Assembly: GCA_902506565.1 (NCBI GenBank)
Contig: LR732703.1
Location: 498,030 to 562,029 of the forward strand
Source: Burkholderiales bacterium 8X
GTDB taxonomy: Bacteria > Pseudomonadota > Gammaproteobacteria > Burkholderiales > Burkholderiaceae_C
DNA length: 64,000 bases
Direction of reading: 5' to 3'
Made by a program: the position numbers and the translations under genes. Positions 1 through 8,233 of the stretch are shown here, piece by piece (position 1 is the stretch's first letter; every line of letters begins with the position of its first letter). The notes beneath the pieces are model-generated. The model was not told the DNA's origin and searched no databases. It saw only the letters and a list, made by a program, of their open reading frames with translations.

Positions 1-701
1 GCCTCCAACGCGGCCACCGCCAGCTGCGGCGAATTCAGCAAGGTGTTGGCGGTGATCATGAGGTGCTCGGCCATCAAGGCTTGAGCGGTCTTCACGTCGC
101 GCCGCAGCACCGCGTCGACCAGGCCCTGGTGTTCTGCCTTGACGTTGCGCACCGTGCGCTGCAGCGGCACCGAAAGCTGCCGGTAGCGCTCGCTTTGCTG
201 GTAGAGCATTTCGTGCAGCTTCAGGAGCCACTGGTTCGGGCAACTGCCCACCAGCGCCCGATGGAACTGCGCATGACTTTCTGCCCACGCCTCGCTCAGG
301 TGCTGGGGCTCGTCCGAATCGCGTTCGGCCAGGCGCGTGATGCGATGCAGGGCCGAGACGATCTCGCCTTCCCAGGCCAGGTCGCCGTGCGCGATGGCTT
401 CGGCCAGGCACAGCTTCTCGACCTCGATGCGTGCCTTGACCAGGTCGAGCAGTTCCTCGGCCGACACCGGGCAGACCCGATAGCCGCGTGCCGGCTCGGA
501 CATCACCAGCGCTTCGGCTTCGAGCATCGCGAGACCCTCGCGCACGGCGCCGGCGCTCACGCCGATTTCCTCAGCCAGGGCGGCGATGTTGAGCTTGGCA
601 CCGGGCAGCTGCCGGCCGCTCAGGATCTCGCCGCGAAGGCGTTCGAACACCAGCCGCGTCTGGCTCATGCCCCGGGTTCGCTCGGTCAGGTTCTTTTCCA
701 T
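1..701 (-). CDS. GntR-family (FCD/FadR type) regulator, C-terminus cut by window edge
   Basis: Reads from an ATG at 701 toward base 1 and leaves the window after about 233 codons. FadR-type regulators are usually 220-240 residues, so very little is missing. The N-terminal winged helix-turn-helix spans about residues 10-75 (EEIGVSAGAVREGLAMLEAE is the GntR recognition region). Residues ~80-230 form an all-helical FCD effector-binding domain with the histidines usual for metal or acid ligands (SHAQFHRALV, AEHLM). It is divergent from the VOC/FAH/ABC operon starting at 820, and the 118-bp gap holds a 14-bp palindrome. By family precedent it represses that operon until a carboxylate ligand binds. 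The ligand cannot be read from sequence. Confidence 0.88.
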   Translation of the reverse strand, partial: MEKNLTERTRGMSQTRLVFERLRGEILSGRQLPGAKLNIAALAEEIGVSAGAVREGLAMLEAEALVMSEPARGYRVCPVSAEELLDLVKARIEVEKLCLAEAIAHGDLAWEGEIVSALHRITRLAERDSDEPQHLSEAWAESHAQFHRALVGSCPNQWLLKLHEMLYQQSERYRQLSVPLQRTVRNVKAEHQGLVDAVLRRDVKTAQALMAEHLMITANTLLNSPQLAVAALE

Positions 702-786
702 GGCGTTCGAGTTGCGCTTCGTGGTGGCTGTCGATGAACGTAAACCCTAATCATAGATAAAAGGCTCGTGGATATAGTGATCGAAG

Positions 787-800
787 AAGAATATATTCTT
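787..800. promoter_or_regulatory. Perfect 14-bp palindrome, candidate GntR operator
   Basis: AAGAATATATTCTT is its own reverse complement. It lies between the divergent GntR and VOC genes, 19 bp before the VOC start codon. It is an AT-rich spot in GC-rich surroundings. Position and symmetry suit a dimeric repressor site; binding itself is inference. Confidence 0.45.
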
Positions 801-819
801 TGAAGCAGGAGACCGAACG

Positions 820-1860
820 ATGGACGCGACCGCACTTCGCACCCAGAAGCATCCTCACCGCGCCAGCGTCTACGGCGTTCACTCGATGGACCGGTTCGTC
901 TACACCGTGCCCGACCTGGACGAGGCGCAGCGCTTCTACGACACCTTCGGGCTCGACCCTCGACGCGACGGCGATCGGCTCGACCTGCATACCTTCGGCC
1001 ATCCGCATCGCTGGGGCTCGGTGTACCAGGCGCCGGGGCCGAAGAAGCTGCAGTACCTTCGCTTCGGCTGCTTCGAAGAGGACTTCGAGCACATCGCGGC
1101 TCGCGTGCAACGCCTCGGCACGCCGCGTTGCGAGCCGCATCCGCTCGGCGATGCGTCGGGTCTGTGGATCCGGCATCCGGATGGCTTTCCGGTGCAGATC
1201 GTGGTCGCGCCGAAGAGCACGCCCGATGCGCGCAGCGAGCGCATCGTCGACCCGCCGGTCACGTTGGGCGCGGGCGCCTCGCTCAGCCGCTCGCGCATTC
1301 CCAAGGTGCGGCCGCGCCGGCTTTCGCACGTGCTGCTGTTCTCGCCGGATATCTCGCGTGCGATCGGCTTCTACCAGGACGTGCTGGGCCTGCGCCTTTC
1401 GGACCGCTCGGCCGACCTGGTCGTCTTCCTGCATGGTGCCCACGGCAGCGACCATCACCTGGTCGCGATGGCCAAGTCGAATGCCGCAGGGCTTCATCAC
1501 AGCAGCTGGGACGTGGGCAACATCGACGAGGTCGGTCGCGGCATGGAGCAGATGACCGCTGCCGGCTACACCCGCGGCTGGGGGCTGGGGCGCCATGTGC
1601 TCGGCTCGAACTATTTCTATTACGTGCGCGATCCGTGGGGCAGCTACGCCGAGTACTCGTTCGACATCGACTACGTGCCGGGCGACTTCGACTGGCGGGC
1701 TGCCGACCATGCGCCGGAGGATTCGTTCTACGCCTGGGGTCCGGCCGTGCCGGAAGACTTCGTCACCAATTTCGAGGTGCTGCCCGAAGGTGCCTCGGCC
1801 GGCGATTCGAAGGACTCGCCGTCGGACCCGGCAGTGGCCGCCGCGGTGGCCTCCGCCTGA
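820..1860 (+). CDS. Two-domain VOC protein, extradiol-dioxygenase-like
   Basis: 346 residues with two vicinal-oxygen-chelate repeats (about 22-135 and 165-285), the layout of type I extradiol ring-cleavage dioxygenases. In the C-terminal repeat H170, H226 or H227 and E278 occupy the places of the 2-His-1-Glu iron site (RLSHVLLF, GLHHSSWDV, SYAEYSF). The N-terminal repeat lacks such a triad, as in catechol 2,3-dioxygenases. A Shine-Dalgarno-like AGGAG precedes the ATG at 820. It is the first gene of a run with an FAH hydrolase and an ABC importer, which suggests meta-cleavage of a catechol-type ring. A glyoxalase-like or isomerase role is possible because the VOC fold is shared. Confidence 0.85.
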   Translation: MDATALRTQKHPHRASVYGVHSMDRFVYTVPDLDEAQRFYDTFGLDPRRDGDRLDLHTFGHPHRWGSVYQAPGPKKLQYLRFGCFEEDFEHIAARVQRLGTPRCEPHPLGDASGLWIRHPDGFPVQIVVAPKSTPDARSERIVDPPVTLGAGASLSRSRIPKVRPRRLSHVLLFSPDISRAIGFYQDVLGLRLSDRSADLVVFLHGAHGSDHHLVAMAKSNAAGLHHSSWDVGNIDEVGRGMEQMTAAGYTRGWGLGRHVLGSNYFYYVRDPWGSYAEYSFDIDYVPGDFDWRAADHAPEDSFYAWGPAVPEDFVTNFEVLPEGASAGDSKDSPSDPAVAAAVASA

Positions 1861-1920
1861 AGCGGCTCCGCCGGCTCGATCCCCAGTCTTCCTTTTTTAT
1901 TTCCCTTCCAGAAAGCACCC

Positions 1921-2775
1921 ATGCGTTTCGTCGCCTTCCAAAGCAATGGCCAGCCCGCACTCGGCCTCCGCATCGATCAAGAGCTGGTGAATCTCACCGC
2001 TGCCGGCTTGCCGGCCACCCTCGACGAGCTGCTGCGCGGCGGCACCGATGGCCTGCAGGCAGCCCGGCGCGCAGCCGATTCGGCCAAGACCCGTCTGCCG
2101 ATCGCCGGCATCGACTGGCTGCCGCCGGTGCAGTCGCCGGCGAAGGCGATCGCGGTCGGCCTCAACTACGTCGACCACGCAGCCGAGGGCAACTTCGAGC
2201 CGCCGAAGTACCCGGTTCTGTTCCACCGCTATCCGTCTTCCTGGGTCGGCCACAACCAGCCGCTGGTGCGCCCCCATGTCTCCGAGCAGTTCGACTACGA
2301 AGGCGAGCTGGTGGTGGTGATCGGCAAGGCCGGCCGCTACATCGACAAGGCGAACGCGCTCGCGCACGTGGCCGGCTATTCGCTCTTCAACGACGGGTCG
2401 CTGCGCGACTACCAGTTCAAGTCGGCGCAATGGATGATGGGCAAGAACTTCGACCGCTCCGGCTCGTTCGGCCCCGAGTTCGTCACCGCCGACGAACTGC
2501 CGCCCGGCGCCACCGGCCTCCAGCTGCAGACCCGGCTCAACGGCAAGGTGATGCAGCAGGCCAACACCAACGACATGATCTTCGACGTGGCGACGCTGGT
2601 CTCGGTGTGCTCCGAACCGTTCGCGCTGCAGCCGGGCGACATCATCATCGCCGGCACCCCGGCGGGGGTCGGCTTCGCTCGCAAGCCGCCGATCTTCATG
2701 AAGGCCGGCGACGTGTGCGAGGTCGAGATCGAAGGCGTGGGGCTGCTCTCGAACCCCGTGGTCGACGGCGACTGA
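1921..2775 (+). CDS. Fumarylacetoacetate hydrolase (FAH) family protein
   Basis: 284 residues; N-terminal region ~1-70, FAH catalytic domain ~75-280. Metal ligands are visible as E127 and E129 (FDYEGEL) and D158 (SLFNDGS). KNFDRSGSFGPEFVT, RLNGKVMQ and the PGDIIIAGTPAGVGF stretch are family signatures. FAH enzymes hydrolyse C-C bonds of acylpyruvates, decarboxylate oxalocrotonate-type acids, or hydrate 2-oxopent-4-enoate types. It follows the ring-cleavage-like VOC gene by 60 bp and precedes the ABC importer, so the likely substrate is the ring-cleavage product. The exact reaction (hydrolase, decarboxylase or isomerase) is open. Confidence 0.87.
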   Translation: MRFVAFQSNGQPALGLRIDQELVNLTAAGLPATLDELLRGGTDGLQAARRAADSAKTRLPIAGIDWLPPVQSPAKAIAVGLNYVDHAAEGNFEPPKYPVLFHRYPSSWVGHNQPLVRPHVSEQFDYEGELVVVIGKAGRYIDKANALAHVAGYSLFNDGSLRDYQFKSAQWMMGKNFDRSGSFGPEFVTADELPPGATGLQLQTRLNGKVMQQANTNDMIFDVATLVSVCSEPFALQPGDIIIAGTPAGVGFARKPPIFMKAGDVCEVEIEGVGLLSNPVVDGD

Positions 2776-2805
2776 CGCATCCAACAAAAACCACTGGAGA
2801 CTCCC

Positions 2806-4029
2806 ATGACCCTTGATCGTCGTTCGTTCGTCGCCGCCGCTGCCGGCGCGCTGACTGCTGCATCGCTCTGGCCGCAGGGTGCATCCGCGCAACCCAAGGG
2901 CACGCCCATTCGCGTCGGCGGCACGCTGGCACTGACCGGACCGCTCTCGGCGACCGGCCTGGTGCACAAGCTCACCGGCGAGATCTACGTGGATTCGCTC
3001 AATGCCCGCGGCGGCCTGCTCGGCCGGCCGGTCGAGTGGGTGCTGAAGGACGATCAGTCGAAGCCCGACCTGGCGCGCACGCTCTACGAGCAGCTGGTGA
3101 CCTCGGACAAGGTCGACCTGCTGATCGGCCCCTACGCCACCGGCGGCATCCTGTCGGCGATGGGCGTGGCCCAGCGCTACAACAAGACGCTGGTACACCA
3201 CACCTTCGGCATCCCGAGCCTCGCCAAGTACGAGCAGCAGTTCCCGGCCTGGTCGCTCGGCCCCGATCCCGAGAAGACCATGCCGAACGTGGTGATCGAC
3301 GCGCTCGCCACCTCGCCCAAGGCGCCGAAGACCATCGCGATCGTGACCAGCAAGTTCCCGTCGGTGCATTTCGTGGCGCTCGGCGCACGCGAGGTCGCCA
3401 AGCAGCGAGGCCTGAAGGAGGTGCTGTTCCTCGAATGGGATTTCGGCAATCGCGACTTCGGCCCGATTGCCGGGCGCATCAAGGAAGCCAACCCGGACTT
3501 CATCTGGAATGGCGCGATCGGCCTGGAGGGCAACCAGCTGCTCGACGCCATGAAGAAGATCGACTATGCGCCGCTCCATCACTTCTATCATGTGCCCTCG
3601 CCGGCGCCGATGCTGAAGGCGCCCGAAGCCAATGGGGCGCTGGCCATCACCATCTTCGAGGACCATCCGCCCTTCACCGACAACCCGGTCGCCGCCGAGT
3701 TCGTCAAGGTGTATCGCGACCGCGCCGCCAAGGCGGGCCTGCCGGATACCGCGGTCGAGACCCAGGCCGCGGCATCGTTCTCGGCCTGGCAGATCATCGA
3801 GGCCGCGGTGAAGGCCACCAACGGCCTGAACGACAAGGCCATGGCCGACTGGCTGCGCGCCAACCAGGTCGACACCATCCAGGGCAAGCTGCGCTTCAAC
3901 GAGCGCGGCAACTTCGGCGAGAACCTCAACCGGGTCAAGCAGGTGCAGAACGGCAAGTGGGTGACCATCTGGCCGAAGGAGTGGGCGGCACCCGGCGCCA
4001 AGCTGCAGACCAAAGGCGTCGCGACCTGA
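2806..4029 (+). CDS. ABC transporter periplasmic binding protein, branched-chain amino acid (LivK) type
   Basis: 407 residues with an export signal at ~1-29: a Tat-like RRSFVAAAAGAL core and cleavage near GASAQ. The mature part has the type I periplasmic-binding fold (IRVGGTLALTGPLSATG, LIGPYATGGILSAMG). In this family the protein captures amino acids, amides, urea or aromatic acids and delivers them to the LivHM permease. The following permease starts inside the stop codon of this gene (TGATG), so the two are translationally coupled. With a ring-cleavage-type enzyme upstream, an aromatic carboxylate is a more likely ligand than an amino acid (inference). Confidence 0.9.
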   Translation: MTLDRRSFVAAAAGALTAASLWPQGASAQPKGTPIRVGGTLALTGPLSATGLVHKLTGEIYVDSLNARGGLLGRPVEWVLKDDQSKPDLARTLYEQLVTSDKVDLLIGPYATGGILSAMGVAQRYNKTLVHHTFGIPSLAKYEQQFPAWSLGPDPEKTMPNVVIDALATSPKAPKTIAIVTSKFPSVHFVALGAREVAKQRGLKEVLFLEWDFGNRDFGPIAGRIKEANPDFIWNGAIGLEGNQLLDAMKKIDYAPLHHFYHVPSPAPMLKAPEANGALAITIFEDHPPFTDNPVAAEFVKVYRDRAAKAGLPDTAVETQAAASFSAWQIIEAAVKATNGLNDKAMADWLRANQVDTIQGKLRFNERGNFGENLNRVKQVQNGKWVTIWPKEWAAPGAKLQTKGVAT

Positions 4030-4889
4030 TGAGCTTCCCCAGCCTCACGCTGCTGGGCCAGGCCATCCTCGCAGGGCTCTTCACGGGCGCGCTCTACGGC
4101 TTGCTCGGGCTCGGCCTGAGCCTGTCGTGGGGCATGCTGCGGCAGATCAACCTGGCGCACTTCGCGCTCGCCTTCCTGGGCGCCTACCTGACCTACGAGC
4201 TGTCCAGCCACCGCGGCGTCGACCCGCTGCTGACCCTGGTCTTCATCGTGCCGCTCTTCTTCGCGCTCGGCGCCGCGCTGCACGCGATGCTGACCCGCTT
4301 CAAGGTGAGCCCGTTCAATTCGCTCCTGGTCACCTTCGGCATCACGGTCATCATCGAGGCGCTGCTGCAGTGGACCTGGACCGCCGACTACCGCAAGCTC
4401 GAATCGAGCTATGCCGAGCACAAGCTGCGGCTCGGTCCGCTCTTCCTGCCGCTGCCGGAGATGATCACGCTGGTACTCGGCGTCGGCATCTCGCTCGCGG
4501 TGTGGGTCGCGCTGCGACGCACCGACCTCGGCAAGGCGATGCGCGCTGCCGCCGAGGACGCACCCATCGCCGCCGCCTTCGGCGTCAACCAGCACGCCCT
4601 GGCGCTGATGCTGTCGGGCCTCAACGCGGCGCTGGCGGGCGTGGCCGGCGTCTGCCTGGCGCTCGCCTACACCCTGTCGCCGTCGCAGATCTACGCCTGG
4701 ATCGGCGTGGTGTTCGCGGCCGTGATGCTCGGCGGACTCGGTCGGCCGCTCGGGCCGCTCGTCGCGGGCTGCATCATCGGCGTCACCGAGGCGGTGACCA
4801 TGGCGGTGACCGCGCCATCGTGGGCGCCGCTGGTGTCCTTCTCGCTCCTGATGATGGTGCTGCTGGCGCGGCCGGGGAGGGTGGCATGA
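4029..4889 (+). CDS. ABC transporter permease, LivH type
   Basis: 286 residues, strongly hydrophobic, about eight membrane segments. Family landmarks are LLGLGLSLSWGMLRQINLAHFA near the N-terminus and the EAA-like AAAEDAPIAAAFGVN segment. The start at 4029 is chosen because it overlaps the binding-protein stop by one base and gives the normal LivH length. The same frame stays open much further upstream, but that stretch is out of frame with the real binding-protein gene. Its own stop overlaps the next start as ATGA at 4886-4889. Confidence 0.92.
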   Translation: MSFPSLTLLGQAILAGLFTGALYGLLGLGLSLSWGMLRQINLAHFALAFLGAYLTYELSSHRGVDPLLTLVFIVPLFFALGAALHAMLTRFKVSPFNSLLVTFGITVIIEALLQWTWTADYRKLESSYAEHKLRLGPLFLPLPEMITLVLGVGISLAVWVALRRTDLGKAMRAAAEDAPIAAAFGVNQHALALMLSGLNAALAGVAGVCLALAYTLSPSQIYAWIGVVFAAVMLGGLGRPLGPLVAGCIIGVTEAVTMAVTAPSWAPLVSFSLLMMVLLARPGRVA

Positions 4890-6739
4890 AGCGCTCGCTG
4901 CTGCTGATCCTGGCCGCCGGCATCGGTCTCGCAGCGGTGCCGTGGCTCGGCCTGCCGGCCTTCTACGAATCGATCCTGTACCTGATCCTGCACTGGATCG
5001 CGCTGGCCACTTCGTGGAATTTGCTCTCCGGCTACTCCGGCTATTTCTCGTTCGGGCACGGCGCCTTCTTTGGCATCGGCATGTACACCACGGCGGTTCT
5101 CGCCACCCGCTTCGACCTGCCCTTCCTGTGGACGCTGCCGGCTGCCGCAGCGGTGTCGGCGTTGCTCGGCAGCCTGCTCGGCGCGGTGGCCTTCCGGGTG
5201 CAGGCGGTGCGGGCCGAGCTGTTCTCGCTCCTGACGCTGGCCGCCACCTTCGTAGTCGCGACCATCATCCTCAACACGCCGATCGACGGCGGCCCGGGCA
5301 TCTACATGAGCGCGGTCGCGGTGCCCTCGATCGGGCCGACCGCCTCCGGCACCTTCTACCTGCTGGCACTGGGCGTGGCGGTGATCACGGTGCTCGCCGC
5401 GCTCGCCATCTATCACTCGCGCCTCGGCACCGGGCTCTTCGCCATCCATGACGACGAGGACGTGGCCGAGGTCATGGGCGTGCCGACCTACCGCTACAAG
5501 CTCGCGACCTTCGCGCTGTCCTGCGGTCTGGCGGGCGTGGTCGGCGGCGTGCATGCGCTCTTCATCTCGTACGTGACCACCGGCGACACCTTCACCATCG
5601 CCATGCCGCTCACGGTGGTGCTGATGGCGGTGCTGGGCGGCACCCGGCACTGGGCCGGCCCGATCGTCGGCGCGACCGCGATCACGCTGCTGCTCTATGC
5701 CTTCACCGGCGGCGACAGCGCGATCATCGGCAAGGGGCTGACCGGGCTGGTGCTGATCGGGGTGATCCTCTTCATGCCGCAAGGCTTGCTCGGGCAGGCG
5801 CTGAAATGGTGGGGTGGGCGCAAGGGTGCGGTCGATCGCCGCTCGGTGCCGGCCGTGGCGCGAACACCGGTCGACGAACACGCGCCACCGGCTTCGATCG
5901 CGCTCCGACCACCCGCGTCCGCCGTCGCTGCAGCCGCCGCGCGGCCGGTGCTGCTGCGTGCCACCGGCGTGCGCAAGTCCTTCAAGGGCGTACACGCCTT
6001 GCGCGGCGTCGATCTCGAAATCCGTCAGGGCGAGATCCTCGGCTTGCTCGGCCCGAACGGCTCCGGGAAGTCGACCTTCATCAATGTCGCGAGCGGGCAT
6101 TTCGCGGTCAGCGCCGGCACCATCGAGTTCGCGGGACGCCGCATCTCGAACGTGCCGGCCCATGTCATCGCGCGAAGCGGCATCGCCCGCACCTACCAGA
6201 TCCCGCGGCCCTTCGCGCACCTCAGCGTGCTCGAGAACGTCGCGCTGCCGGCGATGTTCGGCGCCGCCACGCTGGATCGAAAAACCGCCGAGGCGGAGGC
6301 CTGGCAGTGGCTCGCCTTCTGCGGACTGACCGAGCGGGCGCATGCGCTGCCGGCCGAGCTCAACCTGCATCAGCGCAAGTTCCTGGAGTTCGCGCGGGCA
6401 CTGGCCTCGCGGCCGCAGGTGCTGATGCTCGACGAGGTGCTGTCGGGCCTGACGCCTTCGGAGATCGACGACGCGGTGGCGCTGATCCGGCGCATCCGCG
6501 ACCAGGGCGCGACCATCGTCTTCGTCGAGCATGTGATGCGCGCGGTGATGGCGCTGTGCGATCGCATCGTGATCTTCAACCGCGGCGAGGTGCTGGCCGA
6601 GGGCGCGCCGCTCGACGTGATGCAGCGCCCGGAAGTGGTCAGCGCCTACCTGGGCCAGACGCCGCAGGCCGAGGCGCCGGCTGACATCGCGATGCCCTCG
6701 TCCACCACAAGCCCGGCTCCGAAGCTCGCGACCGCCTGA
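4886..6739 (+). CDS. Fused ABC permease (LivM type) and ATPase (LivG type)
   Basis: 617 residues in one frame. Residues 1-~305 are a LivM permease (SGYSGYFSFGHGAFFGIGMY, GGTRHWAGPIVGA). Residues ~308-352 are an Ala/Pro/Arg-rich linker, and ~355-600 an ATPase. The ATPase has Walker A G389-T397 (GPNGSGKST), Walker B with D516-E517 (LMLDE) and the H-loop VEHVM. The ABC signature is not LSGGQ: from residue 492 it reads LNLHQRKFLEFARAL. The partner LivF has a perfect LSGGQ, so the transporter may have one standard and one degenerate ATP site. Such fusions are known in this transporter family. Fusion fixes permease and ATPase at one to one. Confidence 0.92.
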   Translation: MKRSLLLILAAGIGLAAVPWLGLPAFYESILYLILHWIALATSWNLLSGYSGYFSFGHGAFFGIGMYTTAVLATRFDLPFLWTLPAAAAVSALLGSLLGAVAFRVQAVRAELFSLLTLAATFVVATIILNTPIDGGPGIYMSAVAVPSIGPTASGTFYLLALGVAVITVLAALAIYHSRLGTGLFAIHDDEDVAEVMGVPTYRYKLATFALSCGLAGVVGGVHALFISYVTTGDTFTIAMPLTVVLMAVLGGTRHWAGPIVGATAITLLLYAFTGGDSAIIGKGLTGLVLIGVILFMPQGLLGQALKWWGGRKGAVDRRSVPAVARTPVDEHAPPASIALRPPASAVAAAAARPVLLRATGVRKSFKGVHALRGVDLEIRQGEILGLLGPNGSGKSTFINVASGHFAVSAGTIEFAGRRISNVPAHVIARSGIARTYQIPRPFAHLSVLENVALPAMFGAATLDRKTAEAEAWQWLAFCGLTERAHALPAELNLHQRKFLEFARALASRPQVLMLDEVLSGLTPSEIDDAVALIRRIRDQGATIVFVEHVMRAVMALCDRIVIFNRGEVLAEGAPLDVMQRPEVVSAYLGQTPQAEAPADIAMPSSTTSPAPKLATA

Positions 6740-6743
6740 AGCC

Positions 6744-7499
6744 ATGCCCGAAACCCTTCGAAACCCACCGGCCGCCATGCTCGAGCTGTCGTCGATCCGC
6801 GTGGCCTACGGCCAGGCCACCGCGCTCTGGGACGTGTCGCTCTCGATCGCGAGCGGCGAGCTGCTCTGCGTGGTCGGGCCGAACAGCGCCGGCAAGAGCA
6901 CGCTGATCAATGCCATCGCCGGGCTGCACCGCATCAGCGCCGGCCAGATGCATTTCGACGGCCAGGACATCTCGCGGCTCGCGCCGCATCGCTTCTGCGG
7001 GCAGGGCATTGCGCTGGTGCCCGAAGGTCGGCGGCTTTTCACCGAGATGAGCGTGCGCGAGAACCTCGAACTCGGCAGCTACCTGCGAGCGGCGCGGGCC
7101 CAGCGCAGCCAATCGCTCGAACGGGTCTGCGCACTCTTCCCGGCGCTGCGCGAGAAGCTGGCGCAGCCGGCCGGCTCGCTCTCGGGCGGGCAGCAGCAGA
7201 TGGTCGCGATCGGACGGGCTCTCATGGCGCAGCCACGGCTGCTGCTGCTGGACGAACCTTCGCTCGGCCTCGCGCCCGGCATCGTGCTGGACCTGTTCGA
7301 GGCGATCCGGCGGATCCATGCGGACGGCATCGCGGTGCTGCTGGTGGAGCAGAACGTCAGCATGGCGCTGCGCATCGCCGAGCGTGCCGCGGTGCTGGAA
7401 GAAGGCCGCATCGTGGCCACCGGTCATCCGGACGAACTCATGGCGCAGCCGGAGCTGCGGCGCGCCTACCTCGGCCTCGATGCCGCGCACCCGGCCTGA
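6744..7499 (+). CDS. ABC transporter ATPase, LivF type
   Basis: 251 residues. Walker A is G45-T53 (GPNSAGKST), signature LSGGQ at 146-150, Walker B ending D170-E171, and the H-loop position holds Q203 (VEQN), normal for LivF. It begins 4 bp after the permease-ATPase fusion. An in-frame ATG at 6777 would remove 11 non-conserved residues and is a credible alternative start; neither has a strong ribosome site. It completes an importer of binding protein, LivH, LivMG and LivF. Confidence 0.92.
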   Translation: MPETLRNPPAAMLELSSIRVAYGQATALWDVSLSIASGELLCVVGPNSAGKSTLINAIAGLHRISAGQMHFDGQDISRLAPHRFCGQGIALVPEGRRLFTEMSVRENLELGSYLRAARAQRSQSLERVCALFPALREKLAQPAGSLSGGQQQMVAIGRALMAQPRLLLLDEPSLGLAPGIVLDLFEAIRRIHADGIAVLLVEQNVSMALRIAERAAVLEEGRIVATGHPDELMAQPELRRAYLGLDAAHPA

Positions 7500-7633
7500 G
7501 CCTCGACGCGACAAGCGACTACAGGCGTCATCGCGACGGTAGATCTAGGCTGCACCGACCTTATCCATCCGGCTTGCGCTCGCTGCTTGCGAGGCAGGCG
7601 GCACGCTCACCTCAACCAGAACCTCGTTTCGAC

Positions 7634-8185
7634 ATGACCTCGACCTACCCGATCGCCCTCGTCGTCGGCAGCAATCGCCGCGAATCGCTCAACCGCAAGC
7701 TGGCCAAGGCCATCACCCGCCTCGACGCGCCGACGCTGCGCTTCCAGGACATCCGCATCGACGACCTGCCGATGTACAACGGCGACCTCGAAGCCGCGCG
7801 GCCGGCCGAGGTGAATCGCTTCACCGACGAGGTCCGCGCCTGCAGCGGCGTCCTGATCGTGATGCCGGAGCACAACCGGTCGCTGCCGGCGGTGCTCAAG
7901 AACGCGATCGACTGGGGTTCGAAGCCGGCCGACCGGAACGTCTGGCGCGACAAGCCGGTCGCGATCACCGGCACCTCGCCCGGCGCCATCGGTACCGCCG
8001 TCGGCCAGCAGCACCTGCGGCAGATCATGGGCATCCTCGGCGCGACCGTGATGGGTGGCGAGGCCTATATCGGCAACAAGCCGCAGCTGGTGGACGAGCA
8101 AGGCAGCTTCGCGGACGACACCACCCGCGCCTTCGTACAGGCCTACCTCGACCGCTTCGCGACGCTGGTCGGCAAGCTGGCCTGA
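7634..8185 (+). CDS. NAD(P)H-dependent FMN reductase family flavoprotein
   Basis: 183 residues with a flavodoxin-like fold. GSNRRESLNRKLA near the N-terminus is the FMN-phosphate loop, and PEHNRSLPAVLKNAIDW (about residues 78-94) is the family core, usually PEYN-S-P-LKNAIDW. Members reduce FMN, quinones, chromate or azo dyes with NAD(P)H. It lies 134 bp downstream of LivF with no ribosome-binding site before the ATG, so it may be separately transcribed. It could supply reduced flavin to an oxygenase encoded elsewhere or protect against quinones formed from catechols. Confidence 0.88.
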   Translation: MTSTYPIALVVGSNRRESLNRKLAKAITRLDAPTLRFQDIRIDDLPMYNGDLEAARPAEVNRFTDEVRACSGVLIVMPEHNRSLPAVLKNAIDWGSKPADRNVWRDKPVAITGTSPGAIGTAVGQQHLRQIMGILGATVMGGEAYIGNKPQLVDEQGSFADDTTRAFVQAYLDRFATLVGKLA

Positions 8186-8233
8186 GCGTCGGCTGCATCG
8201 GCTCCGTCGGCCGCCTCGACCGCGTCGCCGAGC

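Noticed and set aside
1897..3666. A 589-codon minus-strand frame opposite the FAH and binding-protein genes
   Set aside because: Shadow of the real plus-strand genes; low-complexity Arg/Gly/His composition.
3036..4028. Upstream extension of the LivH frame
   Set aside because: It would overlap the whole binding-protein gene in another frame; the TGATG start at 4029 gives the family length.
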